The position numbers were made by a program, and so were the translations under genes. The notes under the pieces were generated by a model. It saw nothing but the letters and a program-made list of their open reading frames with translations. It ran no database searches and was not told the origin of the DNA. DNA of 64,000 bases from Symbiodinium sp. CCMP2592 (Eukaryota; Sar; Dinophyceae; Suessiales; Symbiodiniaceae), in NCBI GenBank assembly GCA_905221615.1, contig CAJNDT010000957.1, forward strand, positions 186,001-250,000, in the 5' to 3' direction. Positions within the stretch are counted from its first letter, which is position 1. The number at the start of each line of letters is the position of its first letter. Shown piece by piece: positions 11,201 to 20,227 of this stretch.

Positions 11201-12722
11201 CATGGACAAAGGGATCAAGTTTGTCATCAAGAATTGGCGACCCGAAGACCTACGCAGAGACGAGGATGGAAGGAGAATGAGGGTGTGCCCGGCATGCTAC
11301 AACATCGTTCCAGCATGCTTCTCCCGATGCACGTCTTGCTGGTCACAGTTCGTTTCTAGCGGATATTACCAAGGTTCTCCACAACGGGAGACTCCTACGG
11401 AGATCCCCAGTGACTTCATTGCTCAGACAATGGAAGCCGCGGCAGCAGCAGTGCCTGAGGCGCCCGAAGAGGAGCAGGAAGCCATGGAGGTAGAGACCGT
11501 TGCGGAACCTGAGGAAATCCCAGAACCATCTGTCATCGCGGAGGACGATCCAGAACAGGAACCTGATGAAGAAATGGACACAGAGCCAGGAGAGGACTTT
11601 GATGACGCAGTACCAGATGCAGTTGCACAGGAACGCCGTCCCGTCCTCATCGCCGGCCAGTCTTTGAACATCGATCCTGAGCTACAACTCGCACGTACCG
11701 CCATGCAGCCATCCTACTACTCAGGGAAGCGAAATGCCCATTGCATTGACGCCAACATGGTCGCTCTTTCGTATATGGCTTTCGTGGTATGCAGGACCAT
11801 CTACAAGGCTTGGTCAGGATTCGCGAAGTGGGCTACTATGCCGCTGTTTCAGATGAAGGAGAATTTCGCACTTGGCCAACGCTATGATGTGCTCGGAAAG
11901 TGGGGATCTTTGGCTGTAGTGGACAGAGAGACGGGTGTGAGCAGGGATGTGACTGATGAGGAGATCATTCGCTTTGCCAAGGAGCCTGAGAACCTCAAGC
12001 AGTACGATCCCAACGGGACTTACACTTTGATGCGCTTCCGGACGAATCAGATGCTTTCGTTGCTTACGCGGGGAGCCAACATGATGGGAATTGGCAGGGA
12101 CAACTTCAACCCTACTACGTACTTGAAGAGCAACAGGGATGAAGATGTGAAGGCTATGCACTTTTGTTGCCTGAACGTCCTGTGCGAGGTGATTCCGATG
12201 GTGACAGGACACCAACAATTCTCAGTGCTACGACCAACGCCAACTGGACCGGTGGACTTCTTGTACATCGACCCCGTCGGTATCCTGCTGACTCATGCCG
12301 ATCATTCAGTCCAGACCATTGGATTGCTGGTGGACCACAATGTGCAAATGCCTGCGCATTTCATGGACAGATTGAACAGATCCAAGGCTGAGAGACAGCA
12401 AAACCCGACGACCAAGCGTACTGAAGCCCTACACCACATTTCGGCCGCTGACTATCTCCCTCCAGGTGGTACTTCCATCCTGGACACGCCTGTCACTACG
12501 GAGGAACGTGCAAGCGCTTCTTCGGCCAAGGGACCTTCAAAAGGGCGTGAGAGAACCGGAGGTGAACAGCATGGAGGCTGGAACGCCAACACCTACTATG
12601 ACTACACCGCCGGCAAAGGCCGAAACAAAGGCAAGGACAAAGGAAAGCAAAGGGAACAGTATCCAGAGGAAAACCTCCGGCCCTGGGACCGCGATCCTGC
12701 GACCACGCGAAGATGGAGATGA
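5232..12722 (+). CDS. Second large ORF of the copia-type element (2,496 aa): zinc knuckle and KptA-like region
   Basis: ATG at 5232 lies 112 bp after the polyprotein stop on the same strand. The first 430 residues contain no domain I recognise. A Ser/Pro/Gln-rich linker follows (about 6590-6780). A four-Cys cluster (YCPGC and HCIGC) lies near residues 1026-1060. A perfect CX2CX4HX4C zinc knuckle, typical of retroviral Gag, begins at residue 1381 (nt 9372). Residues about 1785-1905 (nt 10590-10945) contain FHATACRNLDSIVTQGIMPG and later a hydrophobic strand pair ending near VKEVWF; this resembles the KptA/ART fold of RNA 2'-phosphotransferases. A CPAC...CTSC zinc ribbon lies at nt 11287-11340. 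An acidic stretch and a Lys/Gly-rich C terminus complete it. The knuckle suggests nucleic-acid binding, perhaps Gag-like, but placement after pol is unusual. A host gene next to the element is the alternative. Confidence 0.7.
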   Translation: MAESYNAYELAFEGVDHEEVFPSGGMMRTFLKFHKFLQMYSEDSSQSVSLPPKITKDKVVDNDLIRTWAAFKAPPLVLLFTCANLSPGGDLSIRVREILKACLFAAPEEYMDKPYGEILAMVIKFGGGLKHIVADYGGKFHAITRFMVDEEVIRDDAKLAVVELEQERKQVRFDLNTATRNIVSADVYYNLAVLINSVETPYQAVTDTRIQQWYTVNQDYYHKLPMSGRAPDQSDLLGEPTLCRVCKLMYMFAKHTGYGLRTYNQECAAGNDGATPINVHQLALMMRTLPQGMGHPLAFAMNSLQAFSVCLHVLHSYVSWIDPQTGLPHYRWSNDVLPDSDYTTYAFLKYHVDAVCAAQDKNGFQLPDAFRGYTWNQCGVESGYVVDCSTKRATLGIWEAEFQQMRAPNPLMQDDGLFPPNLQRHPSWVYSTGRVAMPTASNLEPEGIVHPEHGRTPEQSQGSAAGPRATPSHGPKRARTDEATASASSSSAAPPPQQPPSQPEEEPSQPTWEEAPIPAGAQESWYHYVNIDEKGCRSILLTTTRDHDEYPPAIDETPKFVANHDVGTTPIQHYVRRLVTYLARIRSVSQNDDKGLNLKVYVKLSTKVWLRMYSRLYHALALVSCVHLPSPPMLTSAVMIEADSDLVDNDDIPEEARINTMNTLNGFRNSLGMGGKPDAATMRSQCTILVQDFDMVARTRGSTHTVRENLGMHGWSEIYIVSPSITTGANYNFQVTKGSLESVNATLDGLTEEQLATVTLHYHLSLQAILIENMSFPMSEVGDGAAIRTDLQRQLKITYVDPIIAAGKRTTRPPIVNINHDLRFVGAASNYLQHKASLFNGFHALGMYIELELRARACVVIHGSSFWSRMYSQMKHASSGVHTLSAEKVPAPDNRVRFKLGYAIYEKQLFCEKMVSTCFVEASKVRSWDETVRADSVAHPSLVEIWEDKSEVKTSTKISQTWFTGEQQQQIRSGAQGDTVAESSTVTWQDFDIAMTVPEAYYDNRHYWFRIDTYATPNTGYVKGRTFYCPGCDAMKLAECYAQAFFKPTGNGYPGHCIGCAHTSALKMQHQIGSFNDLVASQKYTLACAKHLYDLRLQFVDPRMDIKEFLKACAEVVYEDIGKTVSHYGGLRITASQAIEYAAWGKAKQLAWDRGYDSEGKTCYICYYDAGNCAYAGFMRMLLTPEERQECYRGSALPKEELLGDTVELALGLLTIAMRHPSHFPNWGGLEGANACVRGIERSFFRYASAEAIELITVDSPRKRTPPKKNEAVAEIVNNMSADLVIDFTVIVDGDIYPVEIARTDETQAADNVTDDPGFSVAPPIPAQDVDVDAQPEEEQGAEDPDPRQMIREGFVAQLQDYVGVLAQGEMSVGSDRLTFCIACGSDQHHLSNCTENAATRDLVLRGIQIIKESLLRYPRRVPPQEAEPMDVDTTDHVSVASSDRRPKAKARPRRGGEAVRGDVVLIRYENKHNLCTDVENRRGLHDACGVPLQDLGPENSQRVVDLIEQLSDHRDRRLPQRGDRPSFAYDDTIQGYTNAGYECIGGGRPIRCGILDLIPTKGASFIHNRWDIVNEVVLRNITHHRRRNADWALSCIQSDLRHRIARRPGSEWLDNRCQVAFSSVIRCDEGGWVLIEDLVRHEQLWTHDSRRITEAVSRTDEQQRKRVYNERLQLLFQGNMLAATRRHKAKIRLQFLGVRVKDPGVETLGSAGSNMLVSIPDQITEIQNNDRCRHSQRYLNVCNGWVKPWAVRATSGHSAHSDPQNNLLQLDKNRFAISPSMTLLQRLGGAFHATACRNLDSIVTQGIMPGSEDPDGDFDHRRQFRGNQGGRLHSYWGVFAPFDHRNATTKMRVHGRDAKHMPLAVLHVPSQDLAREDGRITDSGIMIVGRTIPFQFVKEVWFCVPNPQDTHSFALVEKIYDERLEKEMVLDYNASPLLPEFERYRTPSKIMELLCEMPPGPHDTSKEQIIRDLTTVLESHRENTVRHHYMDKGIKFVIKNWRPEDLRRDEDGRRMRVCPACYNIVPACFSRCTSCWSQFVSSGYYQGSPQRETPTEIPSDFIAQTMEAAAAAVPEAPEEEQEAMEVETVAEPEEIPEPSVIAEDDPEQEPDEEMDTEPGEDFDDAVPDAVAQERRPVLIAGQSLNIDPELQLARTAMQPSYYSGKRNAHCIDANMVALSYMAFVVCRTIYKAWSGFAKWATMPLFQMKENFALGQRYDVLGKWGSLAVVDRETGVSRDVTDEEIIRFAKEPENLKQYDPNGTYTLMRFRTNQMLSLLTRGANMMGIGRDNFNPTTYLKSNRDEDVKAMHFCCLNVLCEVIPMVTGHQQFSVLRPTPTGPVDFLYIDPVGILLTHADHSVQTIGLLVDHNVQMPAHFMDRLNRSKAERQQNPTTKRTEALHHISAADYLPPGGTSILDTPVTTEERASASSAKGPSKGRERTGGEQHGGWNANTYYDYTAGKGRNKGKDKGKQREQYPEENLRPWDRDPATTRRWR

Positions 12723-13680
12723 ATCAACGCTTGGTCTTCCTCGCCTATCAGTTCGTGACCTCTGAGCTTCGCCCATGGAATGCCATCGCGAATGCTTCTT
12801 TCTTCGGTGACGCCTGATTCGTTTGCCATTTCAGGGGATCGTTACTGACGTAGATGAGTGTCACAACGTTTCTAATTGGGATGCAAAGCTCTGATTTTCA
12901 ATGTCAACGTTGCGGCGGAACATTTTCTGTTGTCCTATCGTGCCATCTTCCGGGTGAGCAGCGTCGGAGACGCAACTCATGGGGGGTGCGAACGGACTGC
13001 GATGCCTTGTCAAGTTCTAAGGTGTCACTATAAGAGCTGTGAGCAAGACCGTGTAAAGTGCAAGAGAAGGGGGCACGCTACGCGTCCCTCGACTCTAAGG
13101 GGGCACGCTACGCGTCCCTCATCTTTACCTTTCTATGTGACCGCCCACGCAACGTTTGGCTCAAGTCAATGCCCATAGCTAAGTGCTATAAGTGTCTTCT
13201 ATCCTGAGCAATCAGAGCTATCCCGTTGCACAGACGAACCGCCGCCGGCAGTGAGTGCAAAAGGAACGGCCGCCGGTTCTGCCTGCATAGGATTGCACGT
13301 GTGGAAGTGTGAGAGAGACAGGGTCCAGTCTGTGGAGAGTGCAAGCCAGCCACATCTACATTCATTACAGCTCTGGTGGGGAGAGCAGCAACCTAGTCGA
13401 GATCAATCCCCCACGCATCAGATCATGCGTTGATAATGCTTCTCATGGGCTTATAGAGGAAAAGCCCTATCCGGCTGCACGGAAACCCCAGACAGCGGAG
13501 CCGAAGACTTCTTCACACGACGATGCAGCGGAAGAGCTACATGCCCTGAGCACGAGAACCCCACAACCGTGGACCACCCTAAACCCTGAGCCTTCTACAC
13601 CCCCGAAGATCAACCCTAGAACAAGAGGGGAGGTTCTGAAACTAGCCCATGAATGGACCGGCACTTATCAACTATGAAGA
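12723..13680 (+). other. 3' noncoding part of the copia-type element, possible LTR region
   Basis: No gene is seen here. It contains a purine-rich stretch at 13061-13073, directly overlapping the first of two identical 24-bp units (13067-13090 and 13097-13120, period 30 bp) rich in CpG. An 11-base match to the 3' end of the dinoflagellate spliced leader (TTTGGCTCAAG) lies at 13155-13165, without the rest of the leader. A short open frame at 13309-13677 has no recognised features. Confidence 0.4.
13067..13120 (+). repeat. Two identical 24-bp direct repeats, 30-bp period
   Basis: The units begin AAGGGGGCACGCTACGCG and end CGTCCCTC, at 13067-13090 and 13097-13120. Each has an internal near-palindrome around CTACGCG. 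They lie at the purine-rich tract after the second copia ORF. Confidence 0.85.
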
Positions 13681-13976
13681 AGTCTTACTTGGCCTGTCCG
13701 TGTGTGAGAACCTTAAACCCCATAAGCTCCTGTGACTGAACCTTGGCTGCTCGACGAACCCTAAACCCTAAACGAAGCTTGGGAGCCCCTCAGCCTAAAC
13801 CATGCCGGCAAGCGCTGTTGATCCTAAACCCTCAGCCTGAAACCCCAACTCCTATACACTAACCCCTATGAACCCTCAGCCCTTTGCCAGCAAAATATCA
13901 AGCGAACTCGCTATTTGGTCAACCCTGAACTCGAGATTCCTACCCGCCCCAAATCTAGGAAGAACGCCTTAAATTA

Positions 13977-14084
13977 CTACTATTTGCTTAAGAAACCCCC
14001 AAAAAATAAAACATAATAATCCCTATATTGCCCCCATAAGGAATATATATTTTTATTTTTGGGGGGCTCTTAAGCAAATAGTAG
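13977..14084. mobile_element. MITE-like element, 108 bp, 4-bp ATTA duplication
   Basis: The ends form a long inverted repeat: CTACTATTTGCTTAAG at the left and its complement at the right, extending about 33 bp inward through a C-rich/G-rich block. ATTA is found directly on both sides (13973-13976 and 14085-14088). The inverted repeat stops exactly at the duplication, as expected for a transposed unit. It has no coding capacity. Confidence 0.75.
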
Positions 14085-14109
14085 ATTATATTAGCCTCAA
14101 AGGAGCCCT

Positions 14110-14460
14110 TTTAGAACCCTGTACGAGCCTCAGGCCCAGGAAGACGGTGTCATACCCCTCGTCGTAAAATTTACCGGAAACCCCTATACAACTCCATGAG
14201 CCCTAAACACAGTAAGAAGGTGTTAGACTCTTTGTAGTGCGCGCTGAGCCTTAGACCCAGGAAGACGGGGCTATACCCTTGATAGGAACCCTTATTATAG
14301 AACCCGACGAGCTCCATACCCCTTGTAGAACCCAATGAGCTCTAAGCTCAGGAAGAATATCCCTGATAGAGCCCTTAATTGTTATAGAACCCGATGAGCC
14401 CCATACGCCATATAGAACCCTTCTAGAATCCAATGAGTTCTAAGCTCAGGAAGAAGGTGG
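14110..14460. repeat. Degenerate direct repeats around a CCCAGGAAGACGG core
   Basis: A motif of the form AGCCT-AG-CCCAGGAAGACGG-GT-ATACCC recurs near 14128, 14248, 14342 and 14440, with progressively degenerate copies that read CTCAGGAAGAA. Spacing is about 100-120 bp. Short GAACCC/GAGC segments link them. No gene is seen. Confidence 0.55.
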
Positions 14461-14532
14461 TGAGCGAGGCAGCCAGCGAGGCTCCTGCGGAGACCCTCGC
14501 AGACAAGGTTGCGCAGGAGACCGGGGCTTAAT

Positions 14533-14724
14533 CCCAGAGACTCCAATATCCCTTAATTTAGGAATATACCTATAGAGTTCCTTTAAGGGATCTATAAGGG
14601 ATCTATAGGGTTTAGGGGATCCTAATATCCCTTTATCAAGGAATAGACCTTAAATTATAGTAGGATCCTTAATTATGGTTTATAAGGAGTATTCCTTAAT
14701 TAGGGGATATTGGAGTCTCTGGGG
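14533..14724. mobile_element. MITE-like element, CCCAGAGACTCC family copy 1
   Basis: The ends are CCCAGAGACTCCAATATCCC and the complement at 14703-14722. Internal GGAATATACC and GTAGGATCCTTAAT blocks are shared with the copies at 19713 and 27077. At 192 bp it is longer than the other copies because of an internal duplication (GGGATCTATA appears twice). A clear target duplication is not visible, although GCTTAAT occurs near both ends. Confidence 0.7.
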
Positions 14725-15870
14725 AGCTTAATGGGGAGGGTTTGGCGCTCATGGGGTTTATGCGGTTGATGGCAGATCTAGGGCTTTTTAGGGTTGAGGT
14801 TTAAAGAGAGTTTACAGGGTTAATGGGACTTTCTTAGTTTATATGCCGCTGCTCTAGGGTGTTTGAAAAGACTTCAATAGGGGATTGCTTTGAAGGGTTG
14901 TAGGGTAGCCCAATGCCCTGCAGCATCCACTCCCTCTGTCTATTTTGAAGCGAGTTTTTTTGGGTTGCCATTCTAGCCGGACGGTGTCTCCGGCGGCCAA
15001 AGGTCCTTAGTTCGTTCAGGCAAATTAGAGAAGACGGTTCAGGGTTCATGTGCTAGTGTTTGATACGGTTTAGTATGAGATCGAATAATACAGGGGTTGA
15101 CCAAACAATGACCCGTCATTTAACATAGCGGTCTAAATATATAACATATAATGAGAGAATTGCATCCAGTGAAATGTGCGCGTAAAAGTTCGAACTAATT
15201 TTGCTACTTCCATGCAGCTCCACATAGGTTCGAACATTCATTTCCCTTGAGAGTCAAAGGCTAATGGCTCATAGGTAGCTATATATTAGAGTCATAGAGC
15301 TGTAGGTACTCCGAAATATAGGCCCATTGTCTGCAATTGAGTTATATACAAGCACTCATCAATGTAAGTACGGCCATCTTATATATGGATCAAAGCAAGC
15401 ACGTGAGGACTTCAAGAACCCAGCACTTGTAACACCCAGCGATGCCCATGTGGTCGACGATGCACCTCGGTTGCAGGGGTGGGTGGCTTTGAATTTCTTG
15501 TTTCGTGTATTCCGGGGAGGGCGTGTGGGCTTCTTCGAACTTTTGGAGAGCCCCACACCAGGGGTTGAGTAGTCTCAGTTTTTTAGTCGATGGCCGGGGG
15601 TTTTGACTTTTCGGATGTGTGGCTGCTTCTACTTCTTCTTGCCACGTTGCTGTGGCAATGGTGAAGCTGTGGATGATGAGGAGGATCGTGAGGACCACAG
15701 CGCTTCCGATGGTTGCGGCCATCGTGGTAATGCTCATGCTCACTCAGTCTGCTGCTAGCTATCATTGCTGGAGTCATCAGGACCATCATTATCATACTTG
15801 CGTGCGAAGGTCATCTTACCAGGTTTTGCTACTGCGGTTGCTGCACAGCAACAACAACTACTACCATTGC
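14725..15870. other. No gene seen; AT-rich spacer and scattered telomere-like units
   Basis: Only short open frames occur. Isolated TTTAGGG-like heptamers are present in the first 300 bases. Nothing else of structure is apparent. Confidence 0.5.
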
Positions 15871-15874
15871 ATGC

Positions 15875-16275
15875 CTACTGCGACTACTACTACCCCCACC
15901 ACCACCACCACCACCACGAATACTACTGCTACTACTTCTTTTGCTGCCACCCCTACCGCTACCCCTACCCCTACCCCTACCCCTACCCCTACCACTACCA
16001 CTACCACTACCACTACCACTACCACCACCACTACTACTAGTAGTAGTAGTAGTACTACTACTACTACTACGACCACGACCACGACCACGACCACTACCAC
16101 TACCACTACCACTACCACGACGACGACGACGACTACTACTACTACTACTACGACGACGACTACTACTACGACAACTACTGCTACTGCTACTGCAACTGCC
16201 ACTACTACTACTACTACTACTACGAATACTACGAATACTACGAATACTGCGGCTACTGCTACTACTACGATGCTA
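15875..16275. repeat. Compound triplet/hexamer microsatellite (ACT/ACC/ACG)n
   Basis: About 400 bp of ACC, ACT, ACG and ACCCCT units. All six frames are open here and give poly-Thr, poly-Leu/Pro, poly-Val and similar runs, so the long frames through it are not evidence of a gene. Confidence 0.95.
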
Positions 16276-16455
16276 GTATGGGTGTTCAGCACCTTCTGCA
16301 CGGCCTCGGCGGCAGTACGCGGTGTGAATGTTTAAGTCAGACCCAGGCTTCCGTGATGATGTTCGGCGGCGTAGTGCCGGGTCAGAAGTTCACGATGGAC
16401 AAGCACATTCACTGCCGAACGAAGTTCGAGAAAGGTCAGCGAGGACTGGGACAGT

Positions 16456-16502
16456 TCAGGTCTCTCTCTCTCGCTCTCTCTCTCCCTCTCTCTCGCTCTT
16501 GT
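16456..16502. repeat. (TC)n microsatellite
   Basis: A CT dinucleotide run with a few interruptions. Open frames across it are repeat artefacts. Confidence 0.9.
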
Positions 16503-16619
16503 TCTTTTTACTTGCGTGCGTATGCGGGCCCGCGTGCTAGGTAGGTTCTCAGGTAGGCAGCTATGCATACACGTATCCATGCCTCCAGTTTGTCGTAGTT
16601 TGTAGAATTTGTATGTTCG

Positions 16620-16910
16620 GATGGATGCATGGACCTATGAGTTGGAGCTTTATAAATACACATGTAGATAGAACAAACCTCTGTGTAGAGGGGTAATTTT
16701 TATTTTACAAATGTGTATACAAGTGCTCCTGTATGTACATACCTATATGATCTATATATGCAGGGGTGACCGATGGTGACCGCATATGTAGGTATGTGTG
16801 TGTATATACGTATATGTATGTAGGCATATACGTGTGAGTTTATGTATGTATGCATGCATGTATGTGTGTATCTATGTATGTGTATACATACAGATATACA
16901 TTCTCACATC
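16620..16910. repeat. TATG/TGTA-rich simple sequence
   Basis: Interrupted TATG and TGTG units; no coding signal. Confidence 0.75.
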
Positions 16911-17992
16911 ACATTATGATATTGTGTTTCTGGGTCATCCAGCACTACTCAACACTTCGACACGAAGAACTCAATTTGAATTCGTGTTTGGGCTGTTGGG
17001 GGTTGGGGTTTCATTGCGTTTCCTGTTCTGAGACGACGACGCCTTTCACGATCTGTGCTGCGATTACCGGTTGGTTGTGCAAGTGTTGAGCTCTGTCGTT
17101 TGTCTGCACTCCTGTGCATGCAATCACGAGTGATTGGAGGTTCGTAGCAGCAGGCTGCCACTGTTCATTCTGGTGCCTTGATAGTGTATATAGGCCGTTT
17201 AAGTTTACGCTTACGTATCTGTAGCCAATAAAAGGCACCGCAAGCGGTCACTTATCGTAGACAAAGTTTTTATTGCGGTTCCGAGGGGGCTGTCGACTTG
17301 GTGGTTAGTCTTTCGGAAACTTCTTGCAAAGCCTCAAAGGCCAACTTCGGTTCCGTGGGGATGCAGGAGACGAGGACTTTTACACCTGGCAGGCTGCCAC
17401 GAAGCTGAAGCAGGCCGAACTAGGTAGGGCTTTGGGACATCTCATATTTGCTCTTATTGGGCTTAAGAGGATCTTACCTACTAATGTTTTTTCAAAGGCT
17501 TTAAAAGCGTCTCCTAGCTCAGGTTTGGGGGTGCGGGTCGAATACTTCTCGCTAGATGTCGTGCGCGTGGTTATATAGTATACGGGCCTTGATAATTAGA
17601 ATAGGGCCTGACTAGGTTTTTGGGTTATATTATACTCTTAACGATAATAAGGACCCCCCAAAATGGTTTCGGGCTTGGGACTGTGGGCCTGGACAGGTCC
17701 GGCTTCGGGAGCATCGGCCTACTTGAGTCGATGTCACCTTTCAGCTCTACCTTAACCCCGAATAACCTACCTTTTTAGGGACTTATATAAGGAAATCAAA
17801 ATAAGGAACGGTAAAAAGTCAGGTATTTCAGGATTAAGGTAGCGAGAGAGTCCACGTGAAGTTTAGTCTATGTAGCCTGATCGACTGGAGTCTGTGAGGG
17901 GCCCAGAGAGAGACAGACAGACACTACTCTCATGACTGCCGCGACATCCACTGCGCCGTGCTGGCAACATCGGGTATAACGGCTTTTGGAAG

Positions 17993-18017
17993 CGGGCTGT
18001 GCGATTCTCAAGCAAAG
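17993..18017 (+). CDS. PP2C phosphatase gene, candidate exon (N-terminal motif)
   Basis: It reads RAVRFSSK plus a split Gly codon, matching the arginine-containing strand at the start of PP2C domains. It is bounded by ...GGAAG upstream and a GC donor (GCTTGC) downstream. It ends in phase 1, and the next exon starts with the two bases that complete Gly, giving SSKGQKSAS. The exon could start further upstream, because the frame stays open. No earlier exon, start codon or spliced-leader acceptor was found. Confidence 0.45.
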
Positions 18018-18244
18018 GCTTGCTTCTGTCAGGGAGGTATCGATGTGTTGTATACAGTATACGGGATTATACGGGGTTGCGCTTGATTCGTGCGGAACAT
18101 TGCAGGCCACCGAGATTGCCGTGATCTGTCAGAAGGGCCGCATGGCAGGAAACTGGCCCTGACGGCTGGGCGTTTGATAGACCTGGTGTATGCTTAGCAC
18201 CGCAGAGCTGTCATCCTTTGCGTTGATTCATCCACCCATCTGAG

Positions 18245-18282
18245 GCCAAAAGTCTGCTTCGGATCCAACCCCCAACCAGGAC
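18245..18282 (+). CDS. PP2C phosphatase gene, exon with the PTPNQD motif
   Basis: It encodes QKSASDPTPNQD, which corresponds to the PP2C signature just before the catalytic core (KG...PNQD). The donor is GCAACT if the Asp is included, or GACGCA if the exon ends at 18279. The neighbouring exon also begins with GAC, so the junction is ambiguous by one codon. Its phase agrees with both neighbours. Confidence 0.6.
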
Positions 18283-18515
18283 GCAACTGCTATGCTCTCT
18301 TGAATTCAGCTACTTCCGGCAAGGCTATGCTCAAGGAATCAACTCGTGCAGAGCTCCACCCATGTCTGAGGGGAGACTCAGAGGGGCTCTTGCCGTGGGC
18401 TATTGAATCCATTGCCAAGGATGTTGCTCGGCGTTTGAAGCCTTGTGTCCTTAATTCATAATGACCTACATAGCACCTGTGATGCATGGCACCGTGGACA
18501 CTAACCCATGTGCAG

Positions 18516-18632
18516 GACAACTTCTTCGTGCACCACGTGGGGGCAATAACAATGTACGGTGTTTGTGACGGCCACGGCCCCTTCGGTCACCTCGTGTCTT
18601 TCCGACTTGTGCAGACCATTCCGCATCTCGCC
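18516..18632 (+). CDS. PP2C phosphatase gene, exon with the DGHG metal-binding motif
   Basis: It begins after TGTGCAG and encodes DNFFVHHVG, then YGVCDGHGPFGHLVS and a helix ending near IPHLA. The Asp and following Gly of DGHG coordinate the two catalytic metal ions in PP2C phosphatases. The variant GPFGH is typical of plant and protist PP2Cs. The donor is GCAGGC (GC-type), in phase 0. This is the clearest single piece of host coding sequence in the central region. Confidence 0.85.
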
Positions 18633-18895
18633 GCAGGCTATGGCCCCAGCCCCCCGAGTAGCCAACGTAACGCTGACATTGCATGCATATGCTTTGGGGG
18701 GGGGGGGGCCCTGTCATGTAGTCCTAATGCTAGCATCCGCTAGCATTTTTCAGGGACGTCCTGGGTCATTAATTGTGCAAAGAGCTACGTGCGTTCACTT
18801 ACAGGTGTCATGAACGGAGATGTTGTAGTCAGTAAGTACTTTGCTTGTATGATCGCTTAGTTTGGTTCTTGAGCTTGGTAGGCGAGACAGACAGG

Positions 18896-18936
18896 GGTGT
18901 GTGTATGTGTGTGTGTGTGTGTGCGTGTGTGTGTTT
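18896..18936. repeat. (GT)n microsatellite
   Basis: A GT run in a PP2C intron. Confidence 0.9.
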
Positions 18937-18976
18937 GAGTGGTTGGGTTTGTAATGCCTCAGAGGGAGGATTTAGG

Positions 18977-19135
18977 GATAATAGTAATAGTAATAGTAAT
19001 AGTAATAGTAATAGTAATAGTAATAGTAATAGTAATAGTAATAGTAATAGTAATAGTAATAGTAATAGTAATAGTAGTAGTAGTAGTAGTAATAGTAATA
19101 GTAATAATAATAAGAATAATAGTAATAATAATAAT
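18977..19135. repeat. (AATAGT)n microsatellite
   Basis: More than twenty AATAGT units, then AGT and AAT triplets, in a PP2C intron. The Leu-, Ser/Asn- and Ile/Val-rich frames through it are artefacts. Confidence 0.95.
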
Positions 19136-19616
19136 GATTCCTTCGCTCCAGTACTGGAAGCTGCCATAGTCATCTGACAACAACGTTCCGTCGTTGCAAA
19201 TAGCAATCGGAAACAGCCGCAGCCTCTCACATCTCCTTAGGGTTTGGGGTTTAGGGTATTCAGTTGTGATGCTGTGGGGGGTTGAATTCCCTTAAGAGCT
19301 TGCGCTCTGCTTTAGCCAGACGGCTTTTGAGTCAGATTTCATCTCCCCCGGCAGCCCCGCGGCTAGAAGCAAGCATCCTCAACAATGGAACCATCACACC
19401 TAAACTGCGTACTTTGCGGGCCACAGTGCGTAGACCAGGGTAGGAGGAAACTTTGTTCAACCCGGCATAAGTCCTTCAAGGCCATAACTTTAGCATAGTT
19501 GGGTGGCATGTTACATTTTTATGGGTACTTAAGCCCAACAAGGAATAAAACTTCAAATTTTTGATCGATCCCAACCATGAAGCATATAAAGTCCTACAAG
19601 GTATTTCCTGACGAAG

Positions 19617-19676
19617 AGTGAGCACTTCGCCAAGAACTGGGAACTGGCACTCCAGGAGGCGTTTGCCAAAGCACAG
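19617..19676 (+). CDS. PP2C phosphatase gene, helical exon
   Basis: It encodes SEHFAKNWELALQEAFAKAQ, the amphipathic helix (...AL.EAF..A) that follows the DGHG region in PP2C proteins. It is preceded by GACGAAG and followed by a GC donor (GCGGGC). Phase 0 at both ends fits the neighbours. A MITE-like element begins 37 bp downstream, inside the intron. Confidence 0.7.
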
Positions 19677-19712
19677 GCGGGCAGAGTTGCGGGGGGAGTG
19701 GGAATATTACAA

Positions 19713-19821
19713 CCCAGAGACTCCAGTATCGCTTAATTAAGGAATATACCTTAAGTTATAGTAGGATCCTTAATATGATCTCAGGTATATTCCCTTATTA
19801 AGGGATATTGGAGTCTCTGGG
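19713..19821. mobile_element. MITE-like element, CCCAGAGACTCC family copy 2
   Basis: The ends are CCCAGAGACTCCAGTAT and the complement ATATTGGAGTCTCTGGG. AA flanks both sides. Its internal blocks match copies 1 and 3. It lies in a PP2C intron. Confidence 0.75.
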
Positions 19822-20125
19822 AAACTGCTAACCCTCGAGCCGAATCGTCCCTGATGGTGGGTGTGTCTGGTTCAAAACAGAGCAGTGCGGGTTTCGGTTG
19901 AACCCTAAATCACAAGGGAGGGAAGCGGGCTGCAAAGTAGGAGGGGTGGGGAACGAGGGTCTCAGTTGGCGCTTCAGGGGTTTTTGCTGTACCGTTTGAG
20001 GTTTTGGGGGGGAAGAGGTACTCCAAAGCACAGTTCGGTTTATGGCCGATTGGTCCAGGACCCGGACTTCTTGTTTTGGAGTTTCGCAGAGTGGGAGTTT
20101 CGAAAACAGTCTCCAACTCCGAAAT

Positions 20126-20227
20126 GGGAGTTTCCGAAAATTAGGGGTACCTTATTTTGGGGTCCTTATAATAAGGATCCTAATATTTCGGGTACTATTT
20201 TAGGGTCCCCTATTTTCGGAAACTCCC
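20126..20227. mobile_element. MITE-like element, GGGAGTTTCCGAAAA family copy 1, AAAT duplication
   Basis: A 102-bp unit with GGGAGTTTCCGAAAAT at the left and its complement at the right (ATTTTCGGAAACTCCC). AAAT lies directly on both sides (20122-20125 and 20228-20231). It sits in a PP2C intron. Confidence 0.8.

Larger units (their letters stand above)
1..13680 (+). mobile_element. Ty1/copia-class LTR retrotransposon, 5' part outside the window
   Basis: The unit comprises a pol-type polyprotein open from the left edge to 5119, a 112-bp spacer, a second long ORF (5232-12722) and about 950 bp of noncoding DNA. The reverse transcriptase belongs to the copia (RVT_2) class. No 5' LTR, primer-binding site, gag start, protease or integrase is visible because the element runs off the window. 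The 3' noncoding part holds a purine-rich stretch at 13061-13073 that could be a polypurine tract, but no LTR can be defined without the other end. The right limit is a guess, set where telomere-like and MITE sequence begins. Both ORFs are free of stops, so the insertion may be young. Confidence 0.75.

Noticed and set aside
12723-13680. Defined 3' LTR of the copia element
   Set aside because: With the 5' end outside the window there is no second copy to compare, and no unambiguous TG...CA limits are seen.
15619-16335. A 238-aa Thr-rich protein and its antisense Val-rich partner
   Set aside because: They are translations of the triplet microsatellite; every frame is open.
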